Assembly: GCA_036873135.1 (NCBI GenBank)
Contig: JAPTYO010000021.1
Location: 446,579-510,578, forward strand
Source: Clarkia xantiana subsp. parviflora
Lineage: Eukaryota; Streptophyta; Magnoliopsida; Myrtales; Onagraceae
Length of the DNA stretch: 64,000 nt
Direction of reading: 5' to 3'
The translations under genes were made by a program, and so were the position numbers. The notes under the pieces were generated by a model, which saw only the letters and a list, made by a program, of their open reading frames with translations, was not told where the DNA came from and did no database searches. Positions within the stretch are counted from its first letter, which is position 1, and every line of letters begins with the position of its first letter. Positions 12,070 through 22,814 of this stretch are shown here, one piece after another.

Positions 12070-12290
12070 TTGGGCTGAGGGGTCTCTCCATGCTGGGGGT
12101 TATGACTATCTCCCCCTGCCCCCTGCCTCTGCCTGTTGGCTGATGGGGTCTCCTTATGCTGGGGGTTATGACTATCTCCCCTTGCCCCCTGCCTTTGCCT
12201 ATTGGCTGATGGGGTCTCCTTATGCTGGGGGTTATGACTATCTCCCCTTGCCCCCTGCCTTTGCCTATTGGCTGGTGGGGTTTTTCTTGC
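12070..12290 (+). repeat. 66-bp minisatellite in C1 antisense gene leader
   Basis: Three near-identical 66-bp units plus one degenerate unit upstream, each containing GGGGTTATGACTATCTCCCC, TTGGCTGATGGGGTCTCC and CTTATGCTG. The period is a multiple of three and the plus strand stays open, so it could be read as a 22-residue peptide repeat (GGYDYLPLPPA…). Its place between a good donor (11840) and acceptor (12411) suggests intron rather than exon. Confidence 0.75.
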
Positions 12291-12430
12291 CGTCTTTCTA
12301 TTCTTATTTTTTTGACTTTGTATCTATCATCTTAGGGAAATGAGTTCGTGTCTCTTGTCCATTGTTTGCTTTCTATTTTTCTCGAATTGAGCCTGTGTTT
12401 TTTCCGGTCAGTAGAACTTTCTGGTGATTG

Positions 12431-13494
12431 ATGAGGAGTAAGAGGCAAGTACGTGTGGGAGTGGTTACTTCCGGGACCGGATCTTCGATTGCAAAAAGAT
12501 CAGTTTTCTATGGTGCGGGGAGATTTTCTCTAACTGGAGGTAAGGGTGGTGACGTTAGGGTGCCATCTTCTTTCTATATTGATGCCCCCCAATCGAAGGT
12601 CCGGGAGCCGTCTTTTCCTTCCTCTCTGTTTGGTGAGTTCTTGAGCAGCTGAGTTTCCTTAGTGTATATTGGTATTTACTCTGTGCTTTGTTATAGGTAG
12701 ACTTCGTCTTCCGCGTCTGAGTCGGAAGGAGCTGTCTCGTCCGCCTGTTGATGGAATTGTTGGGTCTGAGTGGGCGCCTTATTATGGGCGTGGGGCTCGT
12801 TTTGACAATCAATCTTCTTTGCAAACTCCTGAGGTTAGAGTTCGTGTTCTGCAGTCTGCTGTTCCTCCTGCTGATCGTGTGTCCCTCTCCAAAGGGTCGG
12901 ATGCAACCTATGAGTTGGCTCGTGATGTGTTGGCTCGTTATGCTCCTGTAATGTTATTAACCGTTTTATCCTTTGGCATACTTCTTCTCCATGCGTTATC
13001 CGTCTCATCTTTTGTTTTTGTTACAGGGTATGGCCGACCTTGTTAATTTATCCACCCTTGCTATTCATCTTGCTGAGGAGAGGAAGGTGTACGAGGACAT
13101 TTGTGTCTCCCTTAACTCCAGTCTTATTAACTATTTGGAGCATAGTCGTATTACTGATTTGCGGTGCCGAGACTTGGAGGGTCGCATTGCTCTTCTCAAT
13201 GAAGAGGTTGAGGCGTTGAAACAAAGGTCTTACCGTGATGAGACACTTCGGGCTGCTGAGTTAGTCTCTCTGGAGGAAATGTTTCGTATGGATGCAAAAG
13301 AGTGTGCCATTGCTGAGTATAAGGCCTCTTCCGCTTATCAGGCTGCTATGGACGTTCGCTGCTCTGTGGCTAAACGTATTTCCTTTAAGGAGATTCTTGA
13401 ACGTATTCACATGATTGCTCCTGACTTTCCTTTCTCTCGTCTTGGTGATTTGTCAGACTTTGCACTTAAGCATATTGCGAAGATAAAGGAATAG
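12431..13494 (+). CDS. C1 antisense gene, 3 coding exons, coiled-coil protein
   Basis: Runs opposite to pol. Proposed coding exons are 12431-12632, 12697-12947 and 13027-13494. Introns of 64 and 79 bp have GTGAGT/TATAG and GTAATG/ACAG borders, and phases agree (921 nt, 306 residues). A non-coding first exon ending near 11839 (donor GTATGC) and acceptor at 12410-12411 would place the 66-bp minisatellite in a leader intron. The middle exon (RLSRKELSRP…GSEWAPY…SLQTPEVRVRVL…ARYAP) and the coiled-coil last exon (GMADLVNLSTLAIHLAEE…EYKASSAYQAA) match exons E and F of the C3 gene. The N-terminal half found in C3 is absent here. Function unknown; related proteins are annotated in plants as putative gypsy-type transposon proteins. 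Confidence 0.72.
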
Positions 13495-13913
13495 TACCCC
13501 TATCTATTGTGGTAGTCTCATGTGCTTGTGAGTTGTGGTTGTCTTTAGAGTTTAAAACTCCACATTTCTTAGTGTTGCCATCTTTGTCTGATACACTTGT
13601 TTATACTCGTTGTATATATGGCCATGTGCTTATATCTCTTCTCATGATGTCTCCCTATGCCTTGTGTATGGCCCTTTAGGTACGGACCCTTTCATTGGTA
13701 TGTTTCCTTTACTTATCCTTCTTTCGTGCTTTCCTTCATGCCTTACCTGCCATTTCATAAAGAAAAAACATTACTTGTTCTTCATATTACTTTACTTAGA
13801 AATTTCTTTCCCATGGTATTCTTCTGAGCATGGTATCCTTCTAAGAATGGTATCCTTCTAAACATGGTGTGATGATCTCTTCTGATACCCCTTACACGGT
13901 ATACGTTGTACTG

Positions 13914-14789
13914 TTAGACCAAAGATACGCTCTTGGTGGGCGTCGAAATCTTTTCACGAGACAGGCTCTCGGACGGCACTTAACGTTTCACAGGATAGGC
14001 TCCCAGAGGGCACAGGTTAGTCCACCGATACCTTCTTGACGGGTGTCAAATCTGTTCACGAGACAGGCTCTCGGACGGCACTTAACGTTTCACAGGATAG
14101 GCTCCCGGAGGGCACAGGTTAGTCCACCGATACCTTCTTGACGGGTGTCAAATCTGTTCACGAGACAGGCTCTCGGACGGCACTTAACGTTTCACAGGAT
14201 AGGCTCCCGGAGGGCTCAGGTTAGACCAAAGATACGCTCTTGGTGGGCGTCGAACTGGTAGTTTGAAATCTACCTCAAGATACGCTCTTGGGGGCGTCGA
14301 ACTGGTAGTGTTTTTTCTACCTCAAGATACGCTCTTGGGGGCGTCGAATCTGGTAGGTTGCAAATCTACCTCAAGATACGCTCCTGGGGGCGTCGAAATC
14401 GTAGTTTTTGGAAACCACTCTCAAGATACGCTCTTGGTGCGTCGAATTCGTAGTGTAATAACTACTCTCAAGATACGCTCTTGGGGGCGTCGAAGGTCGT
14501 AGTATGAACACTACTCTCAAGATACGCTCCTGGGGGCGTCGAAGTTCGTAGTTTTTGGAAACCACTCTCAAGATACGCTCTTGGTGCGTCGAAGGTCGTA
14601 GTGTAATAACTACTCTCAAGATACGCTCTTGGGGGCGTCGAAGGTCGTAGTATGAACACTACTCTCAAGATACGCTCTTGGGGGCGTCGAATGTCGTAGT
14701 ATGAAAACTACTCTCAAGATACGCTCTTGGGGGCGTCGAATGTCGTAGTATGAAAACTACTCTCAAGATACGCTCTTGGGGGCGTCGAA
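13914..14789. repeat. Hairpin array of C1 between convergent genes
   Basis: Starts with three ~105-bp units (GAGACAGGCTCTCGG, ACGTTTCACAGGATAGGCTC), then about a dozen 46-51-bp units built on CAAGATACGCTCTTGGGGG + CGTCGA. Each short unit holds two stem-loops: CAAGA-tacgc-TCTTG, and a second with arms GGTAG/CTACC in the first units and GTAGT/ACTAC in later ones, around loops of changing sequence. It lies between the stop of the antisense gene (13494) and that of pol (15088). Homologous arrays are in C2 and C3. The flanks 13495-13913 and 14790-15087 show no gene. Confidence 0.92.
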
Positions 14790-15162
14790 CCTGTCATTGA
14801 CTTGAAGTCATATCTGTGTAAGGATAACTTCGTGGTTATACCACTGCATTCACTGGAAAATACTTTTGAGTAACTACTACTCCCTTAGGAGCATTCATGT
14901 TTTTGTACACTTGGGATGCCTTGGTGCACCAAGACATCCTTTGTAGGAATGAAAGATAGTTATAGAGTTGGGGGAACTTCGTGAGTTCTCCTTCTCCAAA
15001 GTTGTTTTTGAAAAGCTTGTAGAGGTGAAACATGCAAAGTGCTAGATATGAAAACTAAGGATATGGGGTTTTTCTTGTGCTTTCTTCTTATACGTAGTAC
15101 TTCTTTAGGTGCTCTCCACTGAAGGTGTTTGTGGAGATATACCCCTCTCCATCTTCGAGGCG

Positions 15163-18100
15163 TTACGCGTTTACGTAGGGAACTGACGCTATCTTGTATG
15201 GTCCTTCCCACTTTGGAGATAACTTTCTGACTTGGTCTAAGTGTGAGAACTCATTCCTTCTTAGTACTAGTTCTCCTACGTGGAATTGTCTCTCCTTGAC
15301 TTGGCGGTTGTAGTATCTTGCTGAGACAAGGCGCATTCGTGTCTGTGCTTCTTCTGAATTCCACCTTTTATCCTCCACCATGTCTAAATCTAAAAGTCTT
15401 GCCTTGTTGTTCTCATGCTCCTCAAAGTACTTGGTCCTCAGTGATTGTACAGCTATTTCTGCTGGTGCCACCGCCTCAGTTCCGTACACTAGGCCAAATG
15501 GCGTTTCTCCTGTGGATATTTTTGGTGTTGTCCGTACTGCCCATAGAACATTTTCCAGCTCATCTACCCAACTTCCCTTGGTGGCGTGGAGTCGTTTCTT
15601 TAGGCCATCTAGCACTATCTTGTTTGCCGATTCTACCTGTCCGTTTGTCTGAGGGTGCTTTACTGATGCGAAGCGGTGATCTATATTCAGTCTTTCGCAA
15701 TACCATTGCAATTTCTTGCTCTTGAATTGTGGGCCATTGTCACTTATTATTGCTTTTGGCACCCCATACCTCGAGACAATGTGAGATTGGATGAAATTGA
15801 CGACTTGGTCGTCTGTTGTCTTCCCCATTGCCTTTGCTTCTATCCACTTGGAAAAGTAGTCTATTGCAACAATTATGCAAGTCTTCTGACCTTTTGTTTT
15901 TGGTAGGGGGCCTATCAAATCAATCCCCCATTGTGCGAAAGGCCAGGCTCCTGAGATGGAGCTTAGCTTTGCTGGTGGGGCTGTTATATTTCTGGAGTAC
16001 CTTTGGCAGTGATCACATTTTTGTACCAAGTCTGCTACTTCTTTACTCAATGATGGCCAATAGTATCCTAGGTTGTAGACCTTTCGGCTTATTGACCGTG
16101 CTCCTTCATGGCACCCCGCCTCTCCCTCATGGAGTTCTGCAAGTACTCTCTCTGTTTCTGGGTATGCTATGCATTTGAGGAAAGGTGTGGAGTATCCTTT
16201 CTTGTAGAGCTCATTGTCCATCACTGCGTAATTCCTAGCCATCCTTTCAATCTTGACTGCTTCCACCTTATCTTTTGGGAGCTTTCCTTCCATGATGTAT
16301 TGTCTCATTGGTGTCATCCAGACTTCTGCTTCATCTATTGCTAGAACCTCCATTTGTTCTATCACTGATTGCATTCTTTGCTCCACGAAGTGAACCTCTT
16401 TGCCTGCTTCTGCCCCTAAGGCTAGTTTACTTAAGGCGTCTGCCTCTTGGTTTTGTTCTCTTGGGACAGACTCAATGTCGAAGCTTTGGAAGCTCTTTAT
16501 CAGGTCCTTGGCTTGCTGCAAGTATCTCTGCATGTTTTCGGACTTTGCAGTGTAGATTCCTTTCACTTGGTTGACAACTAGTTGAGAATCACACTTGACC
16601 CTTAAATGCTTTGCCCCTACTCCTTTGGCTATTCTCAGGCCAGTTATTAGTGCTTCGTACTCAGCCTCATTGTTTGTTGCCTTAAAGGTTAGTGCCATGG
16701 CGTAGCGCATAGGTGTATCGCTGTTTGGTGGGTATAGTAAGAGGCCTGCGCCTGAACCTCCTCCGTTGGATGACCCATCAGTATGCATCTCCCATAATTC
16801 TTCTGATTGTGTCTCCTGACTACTACTTGCCTCGCATGTAGTTTTGACTTCTCCCAAGTCTTCGTCCGGATTAATTCCAGTGAATTCGGCGATAAAATAC
16901 GCTAGAGCCTGACCCTTTATGGCTGTTCTTGGGGCGAAATGAATGCGAAACTCACTTAGCTCGATTGCCCATTTGGTCAGTCTTCCCGATGTGTCTGGTC
17001 TCTGCAGGAGGTGTTTCAATGGTTGGTCTGTGAGGACTGTTACTTCATGCCCATGAAAATACGGTCTCAACTTTCTTGCTGATACGATCAGTGCATAGAG
17101 GTACTTTTCTATTGGCAAGTAGTTGATCTCATACTTTGCCAATGTTTTGCTTACGAAGTATACTGGCAATTGTGTAGCGTTTTCCTCTTTGATTAGCACT
17201 GAGCTAACTGCCACGTTGCTCACTGAGATGTAGAGGTAGAGGGGCTCCCCTGGTGTAGGCTTTGCTAGGGGTGGTAGTGTCTTTAGATGTTGTTTTAGTT
17301 GCTGGAAGGCCTCCTCACATCTCGGTGTCCATTCAAATTTCTTGTTTGCCCTTAGTACCTCAAAGAAGGGTAATGCCTTGTCTCCTATTTTGGATAGGAA
17401 TCTGTTAAGGGCTGCCAACCTCCCGTTCAGTCGTTGAACCTCTTTGTGCTTCGTAGGTGATTGCATTTCTTCAATTGCTTGAAGTTTTTCGGGGTTTACC
17501 TCTATGCCTCGCTGGCTTACCATGAAGCCTAAGAACTTTCCTGATTGCACCCCAAATGCGCACTTTTTCGGGTTTAGACGGACTTGATATTTCCTCATCC
17601 TTTCAAACGTTGAGCGAAGGTTTTCCACATGGTCCTTCTTCTCTTTAGATTTGACTATCATGTCGTCCACATACGCCTCCATTGTCTTCCCTATCATGTC
17701 CCCAAAGATTTTGTTGACCATTCTTTGGTATGTTGCTCCAGCATTTATGAGTCCGAAAGGCATCACTGTGTAATGGTATATCTCGCTATTAGCGTAGAAT
17801 GCTGTGTGGGGGGCGTCCTCAGGGGCCATTTTTATCTGGTTATATCCTGAGTATGCATCCATGAAGCTCATTAGTTGGTGACCTGATGTTGCATCCACTA
17901 ACTGATCTATTCTTGGTAGCGGATATGAGTCCTTTGGGCATGCCTTGTTTAGGTCCCGATAGTCAATACACATTCTCCAACTTCCTCCCGACTTCTTTAC
18001 CAGTACTGGGTTTGCCACCCATGTCTGGAATCTGATTTCCTTGATGAACTTTGCCTTTAGTAGCTTTTCTACTTCTTCTTGAATAACTATCTTTTTATTT

Positions 18101-19014
18101 CCTCCCATTGGTCTCACCTTCTGTGTTGTTGGCCGCGTTGCCGCGTCTATGTTGAGCCTGTGTGAGATCACATCTTCTGATATCCCTGGCATATCGCTCG
18201 GTGACCAGGCGAACAAATCCTTGTATTCCCTTAGTAAAGCGACTAAGTGGTTCTCCTCTTCCTGAGATAAGGCAGTCCCAATTTTAGCCTTCCTATCGGG
18301 TTCTTCTATGAGTATCTCTTTTAGTTCCTCCATGGGGGCTGGTCTTCCATGATCTTCTCTTGGGTCCTCGTCTACTAGTAGGACTTCTCTTGTTTTCTTC
18401 CTTTTGCCTAGTGCAATCCTTGCACACTTCCTTGCTACCTTCTGGTTACCCTTTACTTCCCCTATCCCTTGGTCTGTGGGGAATTTCATTTTCTGATATA
18501 GCGTTGATGGTACCATACCCCACTTGTTGATTGTAGTGGTACCTAGGACCCCATTGTACTCCTCCATTTCTTCTGTAATGAAGAATGGGACATCAATCTT
18601 TAGCTGCCTCTGCCCTGTGCCCAGTGTCACAGGTAGTGTGACTGCCCCCAGTGGGTATGTTGGCTCTCCTGAAAATCCTACCAAGGGGGAGTAAACCTGT
18701 TTTATGCTACTTGGCCTAACTCCTAGTATGTTGAGGACCTTCTTGCTAATGATGTTGGGTGAGCTTCCACTGTCTATTAGGATTCTCCCAATGTCCATAT
18801 CAGTGATCTTCATTGTTATGACCAGGGCATCCTTGTTGTCTGGTAACACATGCTCCATGTCTCTTTTTGAAAATTCTATTATGGCTTCTTTCTTTCCATT
18901 TGGTTGTTCTTCTCTTGGCTTAGGAGTCCCTAACTCTGCCATATATGCTTCTCTGGCATTCGCTGACTCTCCTCCAGCTCCATACCCTCCGTGGATGACA
19001 TATACGCTTGCCAT
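15163..19014 (-). CDS. C1 pol: protease-RT-RNaseH-aRNH-integrase, no Gag
   Basis: One open frame of 1283 codons. It starts at MASVYVIHGGYGAGGE only ~35 nt beyond the primer site, at the position where C2 and C3 start gag. Domains: protease with a canonical DSG (residues 81-83, LIDSGSSPN); RT with PFGLINAGATYQ and AYVDDMIV (about 440); gypsy RNase H whose TDAS-like motif is replaced (YISVS); archaeal-type RNase H (MHTDGSS, about 735); integrase HHCC and DDE (GIDLIGP, ISDNGPQF, NGQVESAN). A TAA replaces Tyr at 15163-15165, just before a readable tail (RLEDGEGY…FSGEHLKKYYV) that ends naturally at 15088, so only ~25 C-terminal residues are lost. No other break is seen. It acts in reverse transcription and integration and would need Gag in trans. 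Confidence 0.93.
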   Translation of the reverse strand: MASVYVIHGGYGAGGESANAREAYMAELGTPKPREEQPNGKKEAIIEFSKRDMEHVLPDNKDALVITMKITDMDIGRILIDSGSSPNIISKKVLNILGVRPSSIKQVYSPLVGFSGEPTYPLGAVTLPVTLGTGQRQLKIDVPFFITEEMEEYNGVLGTTTINKWGMVPSTLYQKMKFPTDQGIGEVKGNQKVARKCARIALGKRKKTREVLLVDEDPREDHGRPAPMEELKEILIEEPDRKAKIGTALSQEEENHLVALLREYKDLFAWSPSDMPGISEDVISHRLNIDAATRPTTQKVRPMGGNKKIVIQEEVEKLLKAKFIKEIRFQTWVANPVLVKKSGGSWRMCIDYRDLNKACPKDSYPLPRIDQLVDATSGHQLMSFMDAYSGYNQIKMAPEDAPHTAFYANSEIYHYTVMPFGLINAGATYQRMVNKIFGDMIGKTMEAYVDDMIVKSKEKKDHVENLRSTFERMRKYQVRLNPKKCAFGVQSGKFLGFMVSQRGIEVNPEKLQAIEEMQSPTKHKEVQRLNGRLAALNRFLSKIGDKALPFFEVLRANKKFEWTPRCEEAFQQLKQHLKTLPPLAKPTPGEPLYLYISVSNVAVSSVLIKEENATQLPVYFVSKTLAKYEINYLPIEKYLYALIVSARKLRPYFHGHEVTVLTDQPLKHLLQRPDTSGRLTKWAIELSEFRIHFAPRTAIKGQALAYFIAEFTGINPDEDLGEVKTTCEASSSQETQSEELWEMHTDGSSNGGGSGAGLLLYPPNSDTPMRYAMALTFKATNNEAEYEALITGLRIAKGVGAKHLRVKCDSQLVVNQVKGIYTAKSENMQRYLQQAKDLIKSFQSFDIESVPREQNQEADALSKLALGAEAGKEVHFVEQRMQSVIEQMEVLAIDEAEVWMTPMRQYIMEGKLPKDKVEAVKIERMARNYAVMDNELYKKGYSTPFLKCIAYPETERVLAELHEGEAGCHEGARSISRKVYNLGYYWPSLSKEVADLVQKCDHCQRYSRNITAPPAKLSSISGAWPFAQWGIDLIGPLPKTKGQKTCIIVAIDYFSKWIEAKAMGKTTDDQVVNFIQSHIVSRYGVPKAIISDNGPQFKSKKLQWYCERLNIDHRFASVKHPQTNGQVESANKIVLDGLKKRLHATKGSWVDELENVLWAVRTTPKISTGETPFGLVYGTEAVAPAEIAVQSLRTKYFEEHENNKARLLDLDMVEDKRWNSEEAQTRMRLVSARYYNRQVKERQFHVGELVLRRNEFSHLDQVRKLSPKWEGPYKIASVPYVNA

Positions 19015-19047
19015 CTTGCTAGTGATAGTTAGGCTTTCTGTCTGAAG

Positions 19048-19064
19048 CCCACAGACGGCGCCAA
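19048..19064 (-). other. Primer-binding site of C1
   Basis: Minus strand TTGGCGCCGTCTGTGGG, one base from the LTR end. The short leader that follows (CTTCAGACAGAAAGCC…) is nearly the same as in C2 and C3 (CTTCGGACAGAAAGCC…), so the three share packaging and priming signals. Confidence 0.82.
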
Positions 19065-19065
19065 G

Positions 19066-19859
19066 TGTTAAGTTATGAGATCTAGGTCAACGGGGTGTCA
19101 GCTTTGATCTCACTCCTTACGGGGGATGTGTGTGATCCGATGTTCCTGAGCTGCTCTGCCTTAGTCTATCTTCTCCTTTCCTTCCTTCCTTCCTCTGCTT
19201 CTTCTCTCCTTCTACCCTGCAGAAGGGGCAATACCAGACACGGAGGAGGGGGGGGTGGTGCCTGGTGAACCCTCTCCGATGCCTAAGTCAGTACTTTTCT
19301 AGAGAGATAAAGCTAGAGAGATGTCAGAGCTAAAATGTCCAAATGGCCAAGATGATCAAATGAGTTGTGAAGGTGGGGTATTTATAGGCAACGGTGTCAT
19401 TAAGGTGGCTTAATGACATCGTTAGCCTTTAAACACAATTAATTAACCTTTAAGCACATAATTAAGACCTTAGGATTCGGAGGAGGTAGGCGGAGTGGAC
19501 CGAGTATGGGAGTCCGAAAATGGTGTCGGGGCCCTTGGGGGGGGAGAAATCCGACCCCCAAGGGTAGGGGTTGGGTGAGGACACCCAACCCCTCCTAGGG
19601 AGGGTGGGGTTGGCCAACCCCATCCCTCCTAGGAGGGATCGGGTTGGCCGACCCGATCTCTCCTAGGAGAGATCGGGTTGGCCAACCCGATCTCCCCTAG
19701 GTGAGTTCGCCTCTGTCGGACGGGCGCTTCGGCCCCGTCCGAGCTGTCGATGTTCTCGCGAAGTGTCCGGGTTGAAGTTTCGATTTATAATCACAAATGG
19801 GACGATAAAAATACAACGGTTTGGAAGTCAACGGGTTCAAATTGGGCGTATATCCATCA
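19066..19859 (-). repeat. 5' LTR of C1
   Basis: A 794-bp partner of the LTR at 10328. It has two fewer 34-bp palindrome units; the rest is nearly identical by eye. Confidence 0.92.
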
Positions 19860-19865
19860 GCCCCC

Positions 19866-22814
19866 ATGGAGGATTTGAAGGAAGTTGAGATCGATGGGCC
19901 TCAGAGGAAGGTGAAGATCGGGTCTGCTCTGTTGGAGGAAAGAGCCAAAGAGTTGATCGAGCTTCTGAAGGAGTTTAAGGAGCTGTTTGCCTGGTCCCCG
20001 AGTGATATGCCAGGAATCTGCCCCCACGTGATAGTGCACGAGCTGAAGATAGACCCCGCGATCAAGCCTATCGCGCAGAGAAGACGTCCGATGGGCGCGG
20101 ACAAGAGGATCGCGATTCAGCAAGAGGTGGGCAGACTGCTCGATGCTGGATTCATCAAGGAGCTCCGATTCCAGACTTGGGTGGCTAACCCAGTCCTGGT
20201 GCGAAAGAGTAACGGGGAGTGGCGGATGTGTGTCGATTTCCGCGACTTGAACAAGGCTTGCCCGAAGGATTGCTACCCGCTCCCGAAGATTGACCAGCTG
20301 GTGGATGCCACATCGGGACATGAGCTGCTGAGCTTCATGGATGCCTATTCCGGGTATAAACAGATCAAGATGGCGAAGGAGGATGCCCCCCATACGGCCT
20401 TCTATGCCGACAGTGACGTCTACCATTACGACGTGATGCCCTTCGGATTGATCAATGCCGGAGCGACTTACCAGCGAATGGTGAACAAGTTGTTCGGAGA
20501 CATGTTTAGGAAAACCATGGAGGCGTATGTGGATGACATGCTGGTGAAGTCCCGACAGGCAGGAGACCATGTCCAGAACTTGGCGGCAGCATTCGAGCGG
20601 ATGAAGTTCCATCAGGTGCGGCTGAACCCCGACAAATGTGCTTTTGGGGTGAACTCGGGGAAGTTCCTAGGGTTCATGGTGAGCCAGAGAGGAATCGAGG
20701 TGAACCCCGAGAAGCTGCGAGCAATCGAGGAGATGCAGTCCCCGAAGACTCATCGGGAGGTCCAGGTACTGAATGGCCGGTTGGCCGCGATGAATTGCTT
20801 CCTATCCAAGGCGAGTGGTCGAGCCATGCCATTTTTTGATGTGCTGAGGGCCCACAAGAAATTCGAGTGGACCGAAAAGTGCGAGGAGGCGTTCCAGGCA
20901 CTCAAGCAACACCTCCGCACCCTTCCGCCGTTGGCGAAACCAGTTCCAGGCGAGCCGCTTTATCTCTATTTGGCTGTTTCTGATGTGGTTGTTAGTTCTG
21001 TTTTGATTAAAATTGTCAAGGGCAACCAAGTGCCTATCTATTATGTAAGCAAGGCGTTTGCCAAGTCTGAAATAAAGTATCCCGCTATTGAGAAGTATCT
21101 CTTTGCGTTGATTATTGCCGCTAGAAAGCTACGACCTTACTTCCATGCCCATGAAGTCACGGTATTGACTAATCAGCCCCTGAAACACTTTTTGAACCGA
21201 CCGGAGGCGTCGGGGAGATCGGTAAAATGGGCCATCGAGCTGACGGAGTTCCGTATTCATTTCGCTCCGAGAACCGCTATTAAGGGCCAGGCATTGGCAG
21301 ATTTTATAGCTGAGTCTACGGCACCCGATCTGGAAGTAACGGGTCCCGCAGAGGGGGCAACCATGGAGGAAGTCCCGACAACAGAACAACAGCCAGAACA
21401 GCCAAATGTGGAGAATACCTGGGAGATGTACACTGATGGTTCATCGAGTGTAGAAGGCTCGGGGGCAGGATTCATATTGATACCACCCGGTGGAGGCGAG
21501 CCCCTACGATATGCCTTGGCGTTGACGTTCAAAGCCACCAACAACGAAGCGGAGTATGAGGCTCTCATCACAGGCCTTAAGATTGCCAAGGGTACGGGGG
21601 TCGATCATTTAAACGTGAAGTGCGATGCCAGCTTGATCGTGAATCAAGTCCAGGGGAACTATGAAGCCAAGAGCCCAACAATGAAGAAGTATTTGCACGA
21701 GGTGCAGACGTTGAAGGGAAGCTTCAAAAGCTTCAATATCGAGGCAAACCCGAGGGAAGAGAACGCGGAAGCAGATGCCTTAAGCAAGTTCGCTCTGGGA
21801 GTGGCCCCTGAGGAGAATCGGAGGGTGCATTTCCTAGAAAAGGTGATTATCTCAAACATTGATCCGGCGGAGATCTATGCTATTGAGACAGGATCGGAGG
21901 AAGAAGAGAAGCCCACTTGGATGACCCCGATGGTCACATACCTGACTACGGGGGTACTCCCCGATGATAAAGTGGCAGCTGTCAGGTTGCGTCGGATTGC
22001 GGACAATTACGCGATAGTGGACAACCAATTATACAAAAAAGGGTACGTAAAGCCTTTCTTAAAATGCGTAGCAGAACCTGACACGAATCGGATCCTGAGG
22101 GAGCTACACGAAGGAGTCGCGGCCTGTCATGAAGGGGCCCGATCTCTAGTGAGGAAGGCATTGAACTTAGGCTACTATTGGCCCTCGATGAACAAGGAAG
22201 CGACCGCGATGGTCCGATCCTGTGATACATGCCAGAAGTACGCTCCAAATATCGTGGCTCCCGCCGCGGATTTAACGCCCATCAGGAGTGCATGGCTCTT
22301 CGTGCAATGGGGGATTGATTTGGTGGGACCTCTTCCCCAAGCGAAAGGTCAGTGCAAGTATTTGCTCGTGGCCATCGACTACTTCTCAAAGTGGATAGAG
22401 GCTAAAGCGTTGGCTAGAACGACGGGGCAGCAGATCCTCAAGTTCCTTCAAACTCAGATCGTATCCCGGTACGGGGTTCCTCGAGTGTTGATCAGCGACA
22501 ACGGCCCTCCGTTCAATGGGGCTCAGTAGAAGGAGTACCTGGAAGAACTAAACATTGAGCATCGGACCGCTTCAATCCGCCACGCTCAGACCAATGGCCA
22601 GGTAGAATCAGCCAACAAGATCGTGATGGATGGCTTGAAGAAGAGATTCTATGCCTTACAGGGTCATTTGATGGATGAGCTCGAGAACGTGCTGTGGGCT
22701 GTGAGAACAACACCCAAGCAATCAACAGGAGAAACTCCGTTTGGCCTGGTCTATGGCACGGAGGCAGTCGCTCACGTGGAAATAGCGGTGGCGTCCCATC
22801 GCGCGAAATATTAC
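19866..22814 (+). pseudogene. pol of element B, middle segment (RT-RH-aRNH-IN)
   Basis: Continues the B polyprotein in frame from the C1 insertion site: RT (CVDFRDLNKACPKD, MPFGLINAGATYQ, AYVDDM), degenerate gypsy RNase H (YLAVS), archaeal-type RNase H (MYTDGSSS) and the integrase zinc finger and DDE core (GIDLVGP, ISDNGPPF). One TAG at 22527-22529, where A has GTG, cuts integrase between the second Asp and the Glu of the DDE triad. After it the frame reads on (KEYLEELNIEHRTAS…) to RAKYY, where C2 inserted. The reading frame is otherwise intact. Confidence 0.92.

Larger units (their letters stand above)
10328..19859 (-). mobile_element. Element C1: pol-only Tat-type retrotransposon
   Basis: A 9.5-kb element on the minus strand, flanked by GCCCC (10323-10327 and 19860-19864). 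LTRs are 865 bp (left, 3') and 794 bp (right, 5'). Read from its own 5' end: LTR, primer site, ~35-nt leader, one long ORF coding only protease-RT-RNaseH-integrase, a hairpin array, a convergent antisense gene on the plus strand, polypurine tract (CTCGGGGGCATG), LTR. No gag is present, and the pol start codon sits where the gag start sits in C2 and C3. LTR ends and leader are shared with C2 and C3. Confidence 0.93.

Noticed and set aside
13914..14789. Regular repeats separated by variable short segments, resembling a CRISPR array
   Set aside because: Plant nuclear retrotransposon context, homologous arrays at the same place in three elements, variable parts are tiny hairpin loops shared between copies, and no cas genes.
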